DNA of 64,000 nucleotides from Ariolimax columbianus (Eukaryota; Mollusca; Gastropoda; Stylommatophora; Arionidae). The notes below the pieces were generated by a model. The model had not been told where the DNA came from. It searched no databases and was given only the letters and a program-made list of their open reading frames with translations. Position 1 is the stretch's first letter; every line of letters begins with the position of its first letter. Both the position numbers and the translations under genes were made by a program. Below, piece after piece: positions 1 to 10,951 of the stretch. Where the stretch lies: assembly GCA_036924085.1 (NCBI GenBank), contig JAVGWX010000013.1, forward strand, positions 65,057,157-65,121,156, written 5' to 3'.

Positions 1-145
1 TGATCAGAATGTTTCACCTGACCCTGACTAACATAATCTGATCAGTATTTTTCACCTGATCCTGACTAACATAATCTGGTCAGTATGTTTCACCTGACCC
101 TGACTAACATAATCTGATCTTTATGTTTTGCCTGACCACTCCTCT
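1..145. repeat. 38-bp minisatellite (family A end), about 3.7 copies
   Basis: Three units of exactly 38 bp begin at 1, 39 and 77, and a fourth partial unit follows. Each contains CCTGACCCTGACTAACATAA followed by a TGATCAG-like step. The same unit appears as 38-bp copies at 56411-56590 and as 37-bp inverted copies at 32200-32497. Single copies end family-A elements near 21040, 33640 and 40000. The array is cut by the window edge. Confidence 0.9.
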
Positions 146-1397
146 CCCCCTCAGAACCGATAAAACCGGAGATTGAATCCGATTTCTGGACTGCGAGAAA
201 CAACAAACACTCCAGTAAATGATACAGTAATACACATATTACTTAATAACCTTGCGTCCCATCTGGGATCAGAAGAAGAATAACATATAAATAGTTTATT
301 TCTCCCACAAAACTAGACGGGTTTACAGCTTTGTGTGTCATTAACAGTTTCCAGGATGAAAACAGAATGCAAAGAGGGAAATTACGGATGGGGCATGCAG
401 TGACGAATCCAACAAACAAAAAATACAGCCAGTCAACGTTAGATTAAAACTCTAATTTTTTTATTTTTTTGTTTATCAGAACGATCAACAAAAGATTGCA
501 AAACTTTCAGTATTTAGCAAGAACTAAATCAAGGATAATAAATAGAATTGTTGTGAAAAAAATTAAATGTACGAGTGAATTAAGCAAGCAGAGTAGAAAT
601 ACAGCGCCCTTTTAAATTAGATTGTCATTTCTCTATCTTCTCATTTGTCCATTTTTACCGGTACATGTCATCGGAAGGTACATTTTTCTTTTCTGTGACT
701 TCTGTGTGAATGTTGATATCGCAAATCCTTGCATCTGTCGTGTTTCTTTAACATCAATCAATCGTTTTCTTTGGCCTGTAGCTTTGCTGTCTGTTTTTAT
801 AGGATCGTGCAACGGATATTTGGAGATATTCTTGTCACATGACCAAACAATTTATGTCAATGTCTGTCCATATCTGTTATGTAGCAGCAAAGATGGCACA
901 TAACCTGCCTCTTGTCTATATTGCTCTGCTGTTTTAGTTCATTATAGATGCCCCCAGACCACGGATTTGCCTGGAATTCAGTCGAAGACTTACACTTGTG
1001 TTCGCAGAAACATGTTGTTTTCCATTTGGACTGGTTAATTAGTTCGTTTTTTGTGCTTTTTCCAGTCCGATTATCACTGAATGGACATAAGCTATATGAA
1101 TAGCACTACGCTTAAACCTGTGTCGTATTTTCCCGGTTTATTTCACACGGCTGAGCTTCCAGGCATTGGCGCCCTTAGTTCTAGTTACAGATGCATTAAA
1201 TTTAGACACGACTATAATGGACTAGAGCACCTTGCCCGGAAGAGATGCCCAACTCACACGCTGATTGATGTCCATGCGACATATTGGGGTTATGGGATAG
1301 GCAAGACACATCGCGTTAGATGTCACTCCTCTTCTGCTGCCTGTTTACGGTAAAGGCGTCGTATATAAACCCTGAGGGAAAATCTACATCTTGTGCT
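146..1397. other. No recognisable gene or repeat
   Basis: About 1.25 kb of AT-rich, non-tandem sequence. Short open frames exist near 622-903 and 1081-1353. They show no domain, signal peptide or splice context I recognise, so I do not call them genes. Confidence 0.5.
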
Positions 1398-1507
1398 ATC
1401 TCCAGTCGTCTCGATATAATCTTGCCACTTAAAAAGCATAGCTGAGGACCAGAGAGTAAGGTTGACAAAAGGCCCAGTTTCTTCTTCGCTTTGATCAAAA
1501 TCACCAC
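1398..1507 (+). mobile_element. SINE-D 3' fragment
   Basis: It matches the 3' half of the SINE-D copies at 16078 and 62765. Shared order: CCAGTCGTCTCGAT, a TCTTGCCACT step, GGACCAGAGAGTAAGGTTGA, then CAGTTTCTTCTTC. The tRNA-like head is absent, so the copy is truncated and degraded. Confidence 0.65.
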
Positions 1508-1739
1508 GCAAGAGAGTGGACTTCATCCCATGTGATGGACGAACATCCTCATCATAATATTGTGCTATAATTTTAGTCGTATTTCTTAATGTCTCCGTGT
1601 CTGTTTCTTCTAGTGGCTCTGTGCAGCTTTTGTTAGCATCTCATCATAGTCGGGAAGCCATGATAGCACATGAGTTCTTCTCCTGGCGTATTTCTGGCTG
1701 TCTCTATTGCTGTTGATAATATTGATCTAGATGACCAGT

Positions 1740-2444
1740 AGAATGCGCTCGATGGTCTGGGAACCTCGTGGCATCAGCGTCAAGACCAAACTCAAAGTCT
1801 ACCGTGGTACCATCATTCCAACCCTACTCTACGCCTGCAAAAGCTGGACTGCACACTATGGACATATAAGGTGGTTAAACCACTTCCACACAGGTTGCCT
1901 GAGGCGAATATTCCACATCTAAGGACAAGATCGTGTCACTGGCATCGAGTTTCTCTCAAGGGCTAACATGCGCAGCATCCATGTACTGCTAGACTAGGAT
2001 GGGCCGGACACCTCGTCCGTATGTCAGACGAACGTCTCCCAAAGAAGCTTTTCTACTGCGAGCTGAGAGAGGAAAGGCGCGATAGAGGGCGTCAAAGAAA
2101 TGTTTTAAAAACAGTCTGAAGGACTCACTGACAAATTGCCAGATAGACATCGATACCTGAGAATGTCTTGCGCAAAACAGATCTGACTGGAGAAGCGCAG
2201 TCAAATCGGGTGTAACTACCGGCGAAGACGACCGTGTTGTGAAAGCCCAGAGCAGACGCGAGTCCCGGAAATCCCGAACAGCGGGAACACCATCACCTTC
2301 TACAAACCTCGTGTGTCCGATATGTAGCAGATGTTTTCGTGCCCGCATTGGCCTGTTCAGCCACATGCGCACCCACACCCAACAGGGAAATCTGTGACAA
2401 GGATGATCTCGGCGGTCCTCATCGACAATGACAGCTATTACTTA
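1740..2444 (+). pseudogene. LINE-A: C-terminal reverse-transcriptase remnant with zinc finger
   Basis: Frame fragments give the usual post-palm region of a non-LTR retrotransposon ORF2: RGISVKTKLKVYRGTIIPTL, LLYACKSWT, LNHFHTGCLRRI, then a terminal finger (C-x2-C with a FRARIGL-type helix and SHMRTHT). Stops and frameshifts break it. Its flanks carry a perfect 13-bp direct repeat, CTAGATGACCAGT, at 1727-1739 and 2445-2457. This is a target-site duplication, so the copy is a 5'-truncated insertion. The host sequence on both sides is LINE-K on the opposite strand. A sister copy lies at 28077-28802. Confidence 0.85.
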
Positions 2445-3510
2445 CTAGATGACCAGTTCCTCAACGTAGCTGCGGTTCTCAATCTCGTCACAAACGAACC
2501 TTGTCTTGGGTCACGGAAGTCCAAAGGATGGTAAACACTTCCCCCAGAGGCGTTTCGGATATCGTTGCATACAGCAAGGGAGTCTGACCAACACGTTGGA
2601 GGTCTTCCATGCGGTCTCTTTTTACTTCGTTTTTACCAGATTTCTGTCGCTGTGCTCCATCGACCGTCATTTCGTCGTAATATGTGATCTACCAATTTAT
2701 GTCTTACCTTGTCTGCATAGACTACCACATCATTCACCAGGGACAATCGTAATATGTGATCTGCCAATTTATGTCTTACCTTGTCTGCATAGACTACCAC
2801 ATCATTCACCAGGGACAATCGTAATTTGTGATCTGCCAATTTATGTCTTACCTTGTCTGCATAGACTACCACATCATTCACCAGGGACAATCGTAATATG
2901 TGATCTGCCAATTTATGTCTTACCTTGTCTGCATAGACTACCACATCATTCACCAGGGACAATCGTTGTATGTTAGAATTGTTGAAATTTTGCTAACATT
3001 GTTTCAGTAGAATAATTCTCTCAAGCGTCTCTCATTAGAGGCATGGGTCACTCTCATGTAGTCTTCCAGTGATTTTGTTAGTGCCAATATCTCAGCACTG
3101 TAGTACATTGGGGAGCACAGGGGAATTGATGAGAGTGGCTCGTAAGTTCTGGTCTTGTTGATAATGGAGCCGAGATGTTCGAAAATTGCCACATTTACGA
3201 TTTATTCCTTTTCTAGATGTACTTTATGTCTGTTTTGTCCGTGGTCATTATTTTGGTTTTACTAATGTTCGTGTAGCGATGTGTTTTTCATTATGTTGTT
3301 TAACAGACAGGTCGCCTGTTCTAACCCCTCTGCTCCTTTGGAGCTGATAACTATGTCTTCTGCATACCTGAATTTTAGTATTCAGTTTCTATTTATTGTA
3401 GGTAGATCAAATGTTTTCCGAATTTATGGTTGCTTTTTCACATTTCGCCGGATTACTTCGATTGTTGACACCAGACTACGAACAGACCTTTTCAATTCGA
3501 TTTAGTGGCC
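2445..3510 (-). pseudogene. LINE-K: reverse-transcriptase palm to C-terminus remnant
   Basis: Read on the minus strand, 3400-3510 gives an RT palm-like LKFRYAEDIVISSKGAEGL (YADD with the second position changed to E), then HLGSIINK near 3180 and a YYSAEILALTKSLEDYM segment near 3100. A 72-bp array follows, then LADHILRRNDGRW (near 2660-2690) and KRPHGRPPTCWSD (near 2600), the usual C-terminal W/H-RR-D and GRP motifs of LINE ORF2. Several stops and shifts make it a fossil. It continues left of the LINE-A insertion to about 1680. A palm fragment of the same family appears at 63600-63925. Confidence 0.75.
2676..2963. repeat. 72-bp minisatellite, 4 copies, inside LINE-K
   Basis: Four near-identical units start at 2676, 2748, 2820 and 2892. 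Because 72 is divisible by three, both strands stay open through the array. On the minus strand each unit reads as 24 LINE-K residues including VVVYADKVRHKLADHI. The array is therefore an in-frame amplification of retrotransposon codons, not a repeat-protein gene. Confidence 0.9.
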
Positions 3511-3650
3511 TTACCAGCGATATGCTGTGGAAGTGGAACTTGTTCTATGACAAGAACCATGGATAACCAGCTAAGGACAACGCATGCCTCGCCTGTGGGC
3601 TTATCGCTTAGGCAACAGGGCCAGATGTACTTACACAACAGTAACATTTC

Positions 3651-3912
3651 GGCATTGTCACACGTCAAGGCTGTCCTACAGTATTGTCACACGTCAAGGC
3701 TGTCCTACAGCATTGTCACACGTCAAGGCTGTCCTACAGCTTTGTCACACGTCAAGGCTGTCCTACAGCATTGTCACACATCAAGGCTGTCCTACAGCAT
3801 TGTCACACGTCAAGGCTGTCCTACAGCTTTGTCACACGTCAAGGCTGTCCTACAGCATTGTCACACGTCAAGGCTGTCCTACAGCATTGTCACACGTCAA
3901 GGCTGTCTTGCC
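3651..3912. repeat. 29-bp minisatellite, about 9 copies
   Basis: Unit TGTCACACGTCAAGGCTGTC plus CTACAGCAT, with starts at 3656 and 3685 and so on. Since 29 is not a multiple of three and the unit has no stop, all three plus frames stay open. The ORFs here are by-products of the array. I do not see the unit elsewhere. Confidence 0.9.
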
Positions 3913-3964
3913 AACAATTCCAAGCTCCACTGACCTGGCCATGTAGTCCAAAGAAAAGACGACT

Positions 3965-5012
3965 GCTGGAGCACTACAACCACTGTGTTTTAGCATAGTC
4001 TGGAGCACATCAACCACTCTGTGGTAGCATAGTCTGGAGCACATCAACCACTCTTTTAGCATAGTCTGGAGCACTACAACCACTCTGTGGTAGCATAGTC
4101 TGGAGCACTACAACCACTCTGTGGTAGCATAGTCTGGAGCACATCAACCACTCTTTTAGCATAGTCTGGAGCACTACAACCACTCTGTGGTAGCATAGTC
4201 TGGAGCACTACAACCACTCTGTGGTAGCATAGTCTGGAGCACATCAACCACTCTTTTAGCATAGTCTGGAGCACTACAACCACTCTGTGGTAGCATAGTC
4301 TGGAGCACTACAACCACTCTGTGGTAGCATAGTCTGGAGCACATCAACCACTCTGTGGTAGCATAGTCTGGAGCACTGCAGCCACTGTGTGGTAGCATAG
4401 TCTGGAGCACTGAGCCACTGTGTGGTAGCATAGTCTGGAGCACTGCAGCCACTGTGTGGTAGCATAGTCTGGAGCACTGAGCCACTGTGTGGTAGCATAG
4501 TCTGGAGCACTGCAGCCACTGTGTGGTAGCATAGTCTGGAGCACTGCAGCCACTGTGTGGTAGCATAGTCTGGAGCACTGCAGCCACTGTGTGGTAGCAT
4601 AGTCTGGAGCACTGAGCCACTGTGTGGTAGCATAGTCTGAAGCACTGCAGCCACTGTATGGTAGCATAGTCTATAGCACTGCAGCCACTGTGTGGTAGCA
4701 TAGTCTGGAGCACTACAGCCACTGTGTGGTAGCATAGTCTGGAGCACTGCAGCCACTGTGTGGTAGCATAGTCTGGAGCACTGCAGCCACTGTGTGGTAG
4801 CATAGTCTGGAGCACTGCAGCCACTGTGTGGTAGCATAGTCTGGAGCACTACAGCCACTGTGTGGTAGCATAGTCTGGAGCACTGCAGCCACTGTGTGGT
4901 AGCATAGTCTGGAGCACTGCAGCCACTGTGTGGTAGCATAGTCTGGAGCACTGCAGCCACTGTGTGGTAGCATAGTCTGGAGCACTGCAGCCACTGTGTG
5001 GTAGCATAGTGG
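3965..5012. repeat. 34-bp minisatellite, about 31 copies
   Basis: Core GTGGTAGCATAGTCTGGAGC followed by a variable ACTACAACCACTCT-like segment. The first third (about 3999-4340) cycles through three variants as a roughly 100-bp higher-order unit. The remainder uses a CTGCAGCCACTGT variant, with some 32-bp units lacking GC. Long minus-strand open frames here are repeat artefacts. Confidence 0.92.
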
Positions 5013-5189
5013 CAAAAAGAGACTTCAGTGAAGTCCCCCCCTCCCTACCCCCACTAGGTGGCAAGATACATTCCATTTGCACAATACTCAGGACTCTGAA
5101 GTGAACAAGCTAGCCATCAACTTGACAATCCTTGCCGGAGACATAACCGACTGAAAACTGAGCTGGTACTCGCACAAGACCAATAAACG

Positions 5190-5352
5190 CAGCACTGCTC
5201 GAGCCTAGCCCGCTAAGCAGAGAAATACACCTACCAGCTACCCCAAACACGCACAAGAATTTGTATCTGCACAAGGGCAACCACCTTTGAACAAGGGCAA
5301 CCACCCTTGAACAAGGGCAACCAGTCTTGAACAAGGGCAACTACCCTTGTAG
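5190..5352 (+). mobile_element. SINE-E 3' fragment with 20-bp tandem tail
   Basis: GCTCGAGCCTAGCCCGCTAA matches the 3' half of the SINE-E copy at 16460-16738. The following CTGCACAAGGGCAACCACC corresponds to that copy's CTGCACATGAGCATCCACC. This stretch is then repeated about four times as a 20-bp unit (GAACAAGGGCAACCACCCTT) at about 5266-5352. The tandem part appears to derive from the SINE tail. Confidence 0.65.
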
Positions 5353-6127
5353 AAGTACAATTCCACAAAGAGTATGACTAAGACTATTTCATTTACTTTC
5401 TTGGCGTACAAAAATGCCCAGGGCTTCCAGCCACCCGTACCTGTCCATCATCGCTACGCCGCTGCCTCAGTGAAAGGGGACTCAGCAACAAAAAAAATCA
5501 AATAGTCTCCATGTCAAAGAACGAATCTACGAGGGTTGACAAGATCTCTTTCAAACATTTCAACTCAACTGCCAATCACAAGAACGGCTTTTGGAGCCAA
5601 ATTTGGTTAACAGTTTCTGTGTAATGATTGGCCCTCATCCACTCATCGCGTCCAATCTCCAGCGACGGAGTAAACTAATTTGATTCTAAATTGCCTGGCC
5701 TGTCCGGGGTCAAAGGGCAGCCTGTGAAGGTGATTGTGACGCTGTCTCGAATGTTCTCAGACGCTGATTGATGTAGCAGGCCAGTTGTCTGGAATCGAAA
5801 AAAGTGATTAATTAGGTAAAGAAGGATTTAGAAATCCTGAACACAAATTTGACACGAAGGTTGTGAACTTAGAATTGAGGGTGTTGTATTGGGGTATACA
5901 ATCGAGAGATGTTCCAATATGCATTTTCGGGAAGAACGGAGCTGAGGGGGTGTTGGTGGGGTTGCTTGGGGGGGGGGGGGGTTTCTGATATCGAAAACGC
6001 TGAAAGGCAAAATGGGAGAAGAATACTTTTTACGTGGAATTTGAGAAGGATTTTTAAATTGAACCGATGTTGATGTCTTAAAGCATCATTACCATCAGCA
6101 CTATCATTATCCTAATCATTATTATTA
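5353..6127. other. No recognisable gene or repeat; G homopolymer
   Basis: Unassigned sequence. The only notable features are a run of 14 or so G at about 5969-5982 and weak ATC-rich sequence after 6080. Confidence 0.5.
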
Positions 6128-6560
6128 ACAACTTACTTACTTTACTTTCCGTGTCCTAGGCACTACGTCACACATCATTCTTCCAGTATTCAGCCACGTG
6201 GACTGACCTGTCACTGGCACTCAGAAGGTCCTCCATGCTACAATTCTCCGGGAGGTTTGGGCAGATCATCAGATGGTCCTGGTCTTGTGTTACTCCACAT
6301 TCGCATGTTTCATCATCACTTCATCCCCATCTTTTCAGGTTTTTCCTGCAGCGTGATACACCAGTTCGAAGTCTATTTAGTGACTTCCATGTTGCGTAGG
6401 GCAGGAGATGTCCAGGCGCAGGTTCCTCCCGTAACTCGATCAAGGGCACCTGTGTCGGCTGTTTCCAAATTTCGATTTCCTGGACTAGTCTGTAGGGCTG
6501 GGTTGACTGTAAGAAACTTTGTCTTGGGTGCTGCACCTGATGTCCGAACATAGAGTGGCT
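6128..6560 (-). pseudogene. LINE-M: C-terminal zinc-knuckle remnant
   Basis: The minus strand reads SLNRLRTGVSRCRKNLKRWG, then DDETCECGVTQDQDHLMICP, then an AEYWKNDV end. This is the R-L-R-T, C-x-C-G, H-L-x-x-C-P arrangement found at the C-terminus of many LINE ORF2 proteins. A TTACTTTACTT-type tail lies at the left end. A copy in the other orientation is at 59461-59735. Confidence 0.75.
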
Positions 6561-6579
6561 TGGGTCATTTACCTGTTTC

Positions 6580-6695
6580 TCTTATCCTTATCATTAACAA
6601 CTATATCACAATTAACATAATCTTCATTATCAACATCTTTATCACTTTCATCACCATCATCATTATCACCATTTTATCACTTTCCTCCATTCATT
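6580..6695. repeat. ATC/ATT-rich low-complexity stretch
   Basis: Imperfect trinucleotide sequence (CATCATCATTATCACC-like). It has no unit clean enough to count and probably descends from a LINE or SINE tail. Confidence 0.6.
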
Positions 6696-6934
6696 CATTG
6701 GCGTCTCAGTCTTTGCAGACCATGCGCGTGGCACCCTATGGGTAGTCTCTCAGGGCGCAAGCCTGGGCGCTGAATATGGAGACCTTGGGCTGCCCAAACT
6801 GCAGGATCCCTCTCTCGGCCTCGCTGGTGTAATCCAAAGGAATGCAAAGCATGACAATTTGGCACCAGCTCAGCTGCAGGAGCTGCCGGAATGAGTTCGC
6901 AATTTTGAAACCAGCCGAATTAAGTGCTACCACT

Positions 6935-7076
6935 CCGGATTTTATGTCTGGGTTTACTCCCGTAGCCCTACCCTCTCCCAAGGTTTCCACAAGGCAATGG
7001 AGTCGTTGCAGATGCTAGTTACTGGAGACATCCGTTGATACTCTCATCGTCCAAAGACCAGCCAGCACTTTCTGGG
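6935..7076 (-). mobile_element. Dispersed repeat family L, copy 1
   Basis: About 140 bp whose reverse complement recurs at 44265-44405. Shared landmarks are GGGTTTACTCCCGTAGCCCT, CACAAGGCAATGGA and TGATACTCTCATCGTCC. It is non-coding and I cannot assign a class. The similar sequence may extend on both sides. Confidence 0.65.
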
Positions 7077-8504
7077 ACTTGTAGGTTTAAAATCAGAGTT
7101 CCTTCTCTCCTAGGCGAACTGCCTGAACGAGCTTCGTCTACCCGGGTTTAGAGTCAGAGTTGCCCTTCTCTTAGATTGGCTACCACCAACCAAGGCTAAT
7201 AAGCCCAATCTGCCCTCCGCCGGGTACTCGGTCGTGCCCCACAGCAGGCTCTGTAAAAAAACAGGGGGCCCCTCATGAAGGTGCTGCTGGGGGCACAATA
7301 ATGTAGGAGAGGCCATTGGCATGGAAACTCCTGAACGGCAAGCCGAACAGTGAATCCAGCAGCGATTTCTACACCTGGAAAAGATAGGCTATATCAGACT
7401 TCACTTTCTTTTAACGAACGGGACGTCCAGCCGAGACCTCGGTTTTGTCATTTAACCATTTTTTTTTAAATATCGTAAAAAGAAAACGAAAAATGTAACT
7501 ATTTTTAGAATTCATTAAACCCTCAAATTTATTAAGTTATATCTACAGGCCTTCGCGTTAACGCGAGAGGGTGCACCGTTCAGCCATCCTGGTACAGCAA
7601 TCTGATTTCCTACTATTTATTTCCGTCCACCTATAGTGTTTCCTGCAATTGTTTTCTAGCCCTTTCACCTGTATGTCAAAGGTCAAGTTACAACTAGGCC
7701 TACCTTGCATTGCTATTATTGGCAAGCTGGAGAAAAAGAAGAAGATGGCGAAGACGAAGAAGAAGAAAAAGAAGAGGAAGAAGTAACTAATGTACGTTAC
7801 ACATTTGGCAGGGATCCCAAATGCTACCACCAGAAACACTGTGTATGACGTAGTAAACATAATGTTACTAGGTCAAGGTTAGCACGATGTAAACTTGCCA
7901 GCAGGCATATTCTTGTTTACGAAAACTTCTTTGATACGTGCACTGCAGATTGATCATAAAAAGTATGACAACAATTATCATACTAAATATTTTTTTCAGT
8001 AGTGTGGTACTGTGTTATTGTTTCTGTGTAATTTGCGTACTTTTACTTCAAAAATTGTTTAAGTTATGTATTTTGGCTCGAAAGTTGAGACAATCCTGGC
8101 TAGCTTACCGTACCCAGCTTCAAGGTTACGCTAGAACGTAGCTCAGACTGCGTCACAAGAGGTTCGCTACTGTTGTAAACAACAGAGGTCAATCAACATT
8201 CCAGGTTGCAAATCTGGTACGTGCGTGTAGAATTAGAGAGATTGCATTCAAGCAGCTAAAGATAAATGCAATTCCACGAAACGGTGTTTTCCATGAAAGG
8301 GCTCTGGTGGTTTGGAGAGTTATCATTGTTGACACACATAAAACGTTGCAGTTGTGGGTAGCGACCAAGCATCGCTATTTTTTATCACTCGTAAAGATGG
8401 ATGTTCTTTATAGAACGCTGGTCTCATCACAGCTCATCTGTAAGACTCAGTCAGTCACTGTCATCGTTAGAAATTTTGTGATGTTTTGTATTCATTTTCA
8501 CATT
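7077..8504. other. No recognisable gene; short GAA run
   Basis: Unassigned apart from an imperfect (GAA)n tract at about 7730-7787. An ORF at 7558-7860 on the minus strand is mostly a phenylalanine run translated from that tract. Confidence 0.5.
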
Positions 8505-9090
8505 AGGCTTCTTATTATTATTCCTTTTCCTTTTATTTTTCTTCTTCTTCGTTGTCTCAATCTTCTTTGTTTCTTTTTATTTCTCTACTTCTTCTTCTTC
8601 TTCCTCGTCTTCATTTTCTTCTTCTTCTTCCCAGACTTTGATTTCAATTACTCTAGCAAAGGCAGCAGTCATCTCGAGATTGAGTACACTTGAATACAGT
8701 TTTTCATGGAAGGACACTGGTTGCTACCACATGATACCACTTCCACTAGTGTATGATAAGGAGGACTGCAAAAGGTGTTGTCTCTCACGTGGACTGTGCC
8801 AGACGTGCAAGTCTGTAGCGCCAATCTTTAGTTTATTATAAAGAATACATATCAGTATGTTGTGTCCTGTGCATAGCCGAAGGATAATCAACTGACCTCG
8901 TCTGGATAGTTCGACGAAGTCGTCATTTTCTACCTGGCCAGGGTGACCCTTTTCGATAAATTCATTTGCCTAGTCAAATGTTGCTACTGTGTCCATTTGC
9001 TTCAGTAAACCACCTTCTTTGTCAAGTTTGTCTGCTTCTTCGCTGCCTGAGATGTTACAACGAACTGGCATCCACTAGATTCTGCTTCTA
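8505..9090 (-). pseudogene. LINE-B (RNase H type) 3' end, diverged, TTC/GAA tail
   Basis: At the left lies a (TTC)n tract (about 8535-8635), the (GAA)n tail read on the plus strand. Beyond it, TTTAGTTTATTATAAAG and CAGTATGTTGTGTCCTGTGC align with the equivalent part of the copy at 61226-61990. On the minus strand near 9040-9080 a frame gives CNISGSEEADKLDKEGG, corresponding to the HCNIQGNEEADRLAKEG end of the RNase H domain in sister copies. It is strongly degraded. Confidence 0.65.
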
Positions 9091-9436
9091 TAATACCACT
9101 GGGCCAAGAGTTCGAGAGTTTGCTAGGGCACCGAGTTAATTTTCTTGCTGGTTCTGTGCGTTGTTAACACTGAATTGGTATATGTACGTACAAACAACCA
9201 CTTTTTTCTCTGCCCGTTCTTTCCGGCGTATGCGGGTTTCGGCTGCCAGCCTCAGTATCGCAGCCTTGATATTGAAGTTATCGCAGTATATCCCAGTACT
9301 TTCAACCTCGTTCTCGTTTTCCAGGTAGAAACCCCTCCCCCAGCCCCTCCCCCACTTCCCCTTAGTATTTGGTTCTAAGCCATTGTGATTATTCATGTTT
9401 CACAAGCCACGGCTTCAATTGTCTCTATAGAGGTCA
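9091..9436. other. No recognisable gene or repeat
   Basis: Unassigned spacer between LINE-B and the TTA array, with a C-rich stretch at about 9330-9360. Confidence 0.5.
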
Positions 9437-9679
9437 GATGTTATTATTAGTATTATTAGTATTATTATTATTATTATTAGTAGTAGCAGTAGTATTATTA
9501 TTAGTAGTATTATTATTAGTATTATTATTAGTATTATTATTAGTAATATTATTATTAGTAATATTATTATTGTTTTTATTAGTATTATTATTATTATTAT
9601 TAGTAATATTATTATTAGTATTATTATTATTATTAGTAATATTATTATTAGTATTATTATTATTAGTAATATTATTATT

Positions 9680-9713
<34 letters not shown>

Positions 9714-10012
9714 GTAATATTATTATTAGTATTATTATTATTAGTAATATTATTATTATTATTATTATTATTATTAGTAATATTATTATTATTATTAGTA
9801 GTAGTAGCAGTAGTATTATTATTAGTAGTATTATTATTAGTATTATTATTAGTATTATTATTATTAGTAATATTATTATTATTTTTATTAGTATTATTAT
9901 TATTATTATTAGTTTTATTATTATTAGTATTATTATTATTAATAGTAATATTATTATTAGTATTATTATTATTATTAGTAATATTATTATTATTATTATT
10001 ATTAGTAATATT

Positions 10013-10049
<37 letters not shown>

Positions 10050-10330
10050 GTAATATTATTATTATTATCATTAGTAATATTATTATTAGTATTATTATTA
10101 TTATTAGTAATATTATTATTAGTATTATTATTATTATTAGTAATATTATTATTATTAGTGTTATTATTATTAGTATTATTATTATTAATAGTAATATTAT
10201 TATTAGTATTATTATTATTAGTAATATTATTATTATTTTTAGTATTATTATTATTAGTAATATTATTATTATTATTATTAGTAGTAGTAGTAGTAATATT
10301 ATTTTTTGTAGTATTATTATTATTAATATT
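9437..10330. repeat. (TTA)n-type trinucleotide array, about 0.9 kb
   Basis: Runs of TTATTA are punctuated by single GTA, GTAATA or GTAGCAGTA triplets, all in triplet register. Two related blocks begin with a GTAGTAGCAGTAGT segment (about 9480 and 9798), suggesting a long internal duplication. ORFs of several hundred codons reading as poly-Leu, poly-Ile or poly-Asn are artefacts of stop-free triplet repeats. Confidence 0.95.
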
Positions 10331-10344
10331 AGTTGTCAATTGCA

Positions 10345-10644
10345 AGCGATGATGGCCACATCATCGGACGGGTTTATCTTGATGATGTAACTTGCGCTAT
10401 ATTTGTATTAAAGTGAGCACGGAACTGCACTTGTTGTTGACCTCACTCTCTGATCGGGAGCTACCTTGGACCAGTAGCAAGACATGAGTCAAGACGACTG
10501 GAGGAAACTCAGGATGCAGACACTCTGGTCCCACCTCCCGTGAGACCAGGGGTCACTATAAAACTTGTGGGATTCGAAAGTCCACCATTCCTGTTCATCG
10601 ATTTGGGAGGCAAGGGCGTGACCTCTCAACCACAGCGACCCAAG
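10345..10644 (-). mobile_element. SINE-D (tRNA-derived), near full length
   Basis: On the minus strand the head starts near 10644. It has an A-box-like TGGTTGAGAGG and a B-box-like TTCGAATCCC, the pol III promoter elements of tRNA-derived SINEs. The body follows with the SINE-D order: CCTGAGTTTCCTCCAGTCGT, a CTTGCTACTGGTCCAAGGTA step, then TGATGTGGCCATCATCGC at the 3' end. It abuts the TTA array. Confidence 0.75.
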
Positions 10645-10720
10645 AAGACGTCTTTATGCTGGTTTAGAAGACACTGCAGAGTCTGTATACAACCAGTTTC
10701 ATTTACATCACCTTGCTCTA
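10645..10720 (-). mobile_element. Orphan LINE-E/SINE-H 3' end
   Basis: It contains GACGTCTTTATGCTGGTTTA, GAAGACACTGCAGAGTCTGT and ACAACCAGTTTC. The same block forms the 3' end of SINE-H (46600, 58930) and of the CR1-like LINE-E copies (31085, 40325). No coding part is attached. Confidence 0.65.
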
Positions 10721-10835
10721 AAAGCAACCAGTGTTGCATTGCAATTTAGTATTTTTGCCCAAAGGGACCAGCGAACGATTGGGATGTCCATGCCCCCACG
10801 AAGCCCCCCCCCCCCCACCCCGTCCCCATTATGGC

Positions 10836-10895
10836 GCTGAAGGGATCTGGGCTGATGGATCTAGGCTGATGGATCTAGGCTGATGGATCTAGGCT
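10836..10895. repeat. 14-bp direct repeat, about 4 copies
   Basis: GGCTGATGGATCTA is repeated in tandem. A C homopolymer lies just upstream at about 10807-10816. Confidence 0.8.
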
Positions 10896-10951
10896 TGTCA
10901 TTGGCCAGCTCTTTCCTGATCAGAGGACCAGTACTATTCAGGGATGAGGAT

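Noticed and set aside
4174..5082. Long minus-strand ORFs of repeated VLQTMLPHSGCSAPDYA type
   Set aside because: A 34-bp unit without stops keeps all frames open; there is no promoter, splice or domain evidence.
9369..10352. 327-codon poly-Leu plus-strand ORF and overlapping poly-Asn and poly-Ile minus-strand ORFs
   Set aside because: They are translations of a stop-free TTA trinucleotide array and exist in several frames at once.
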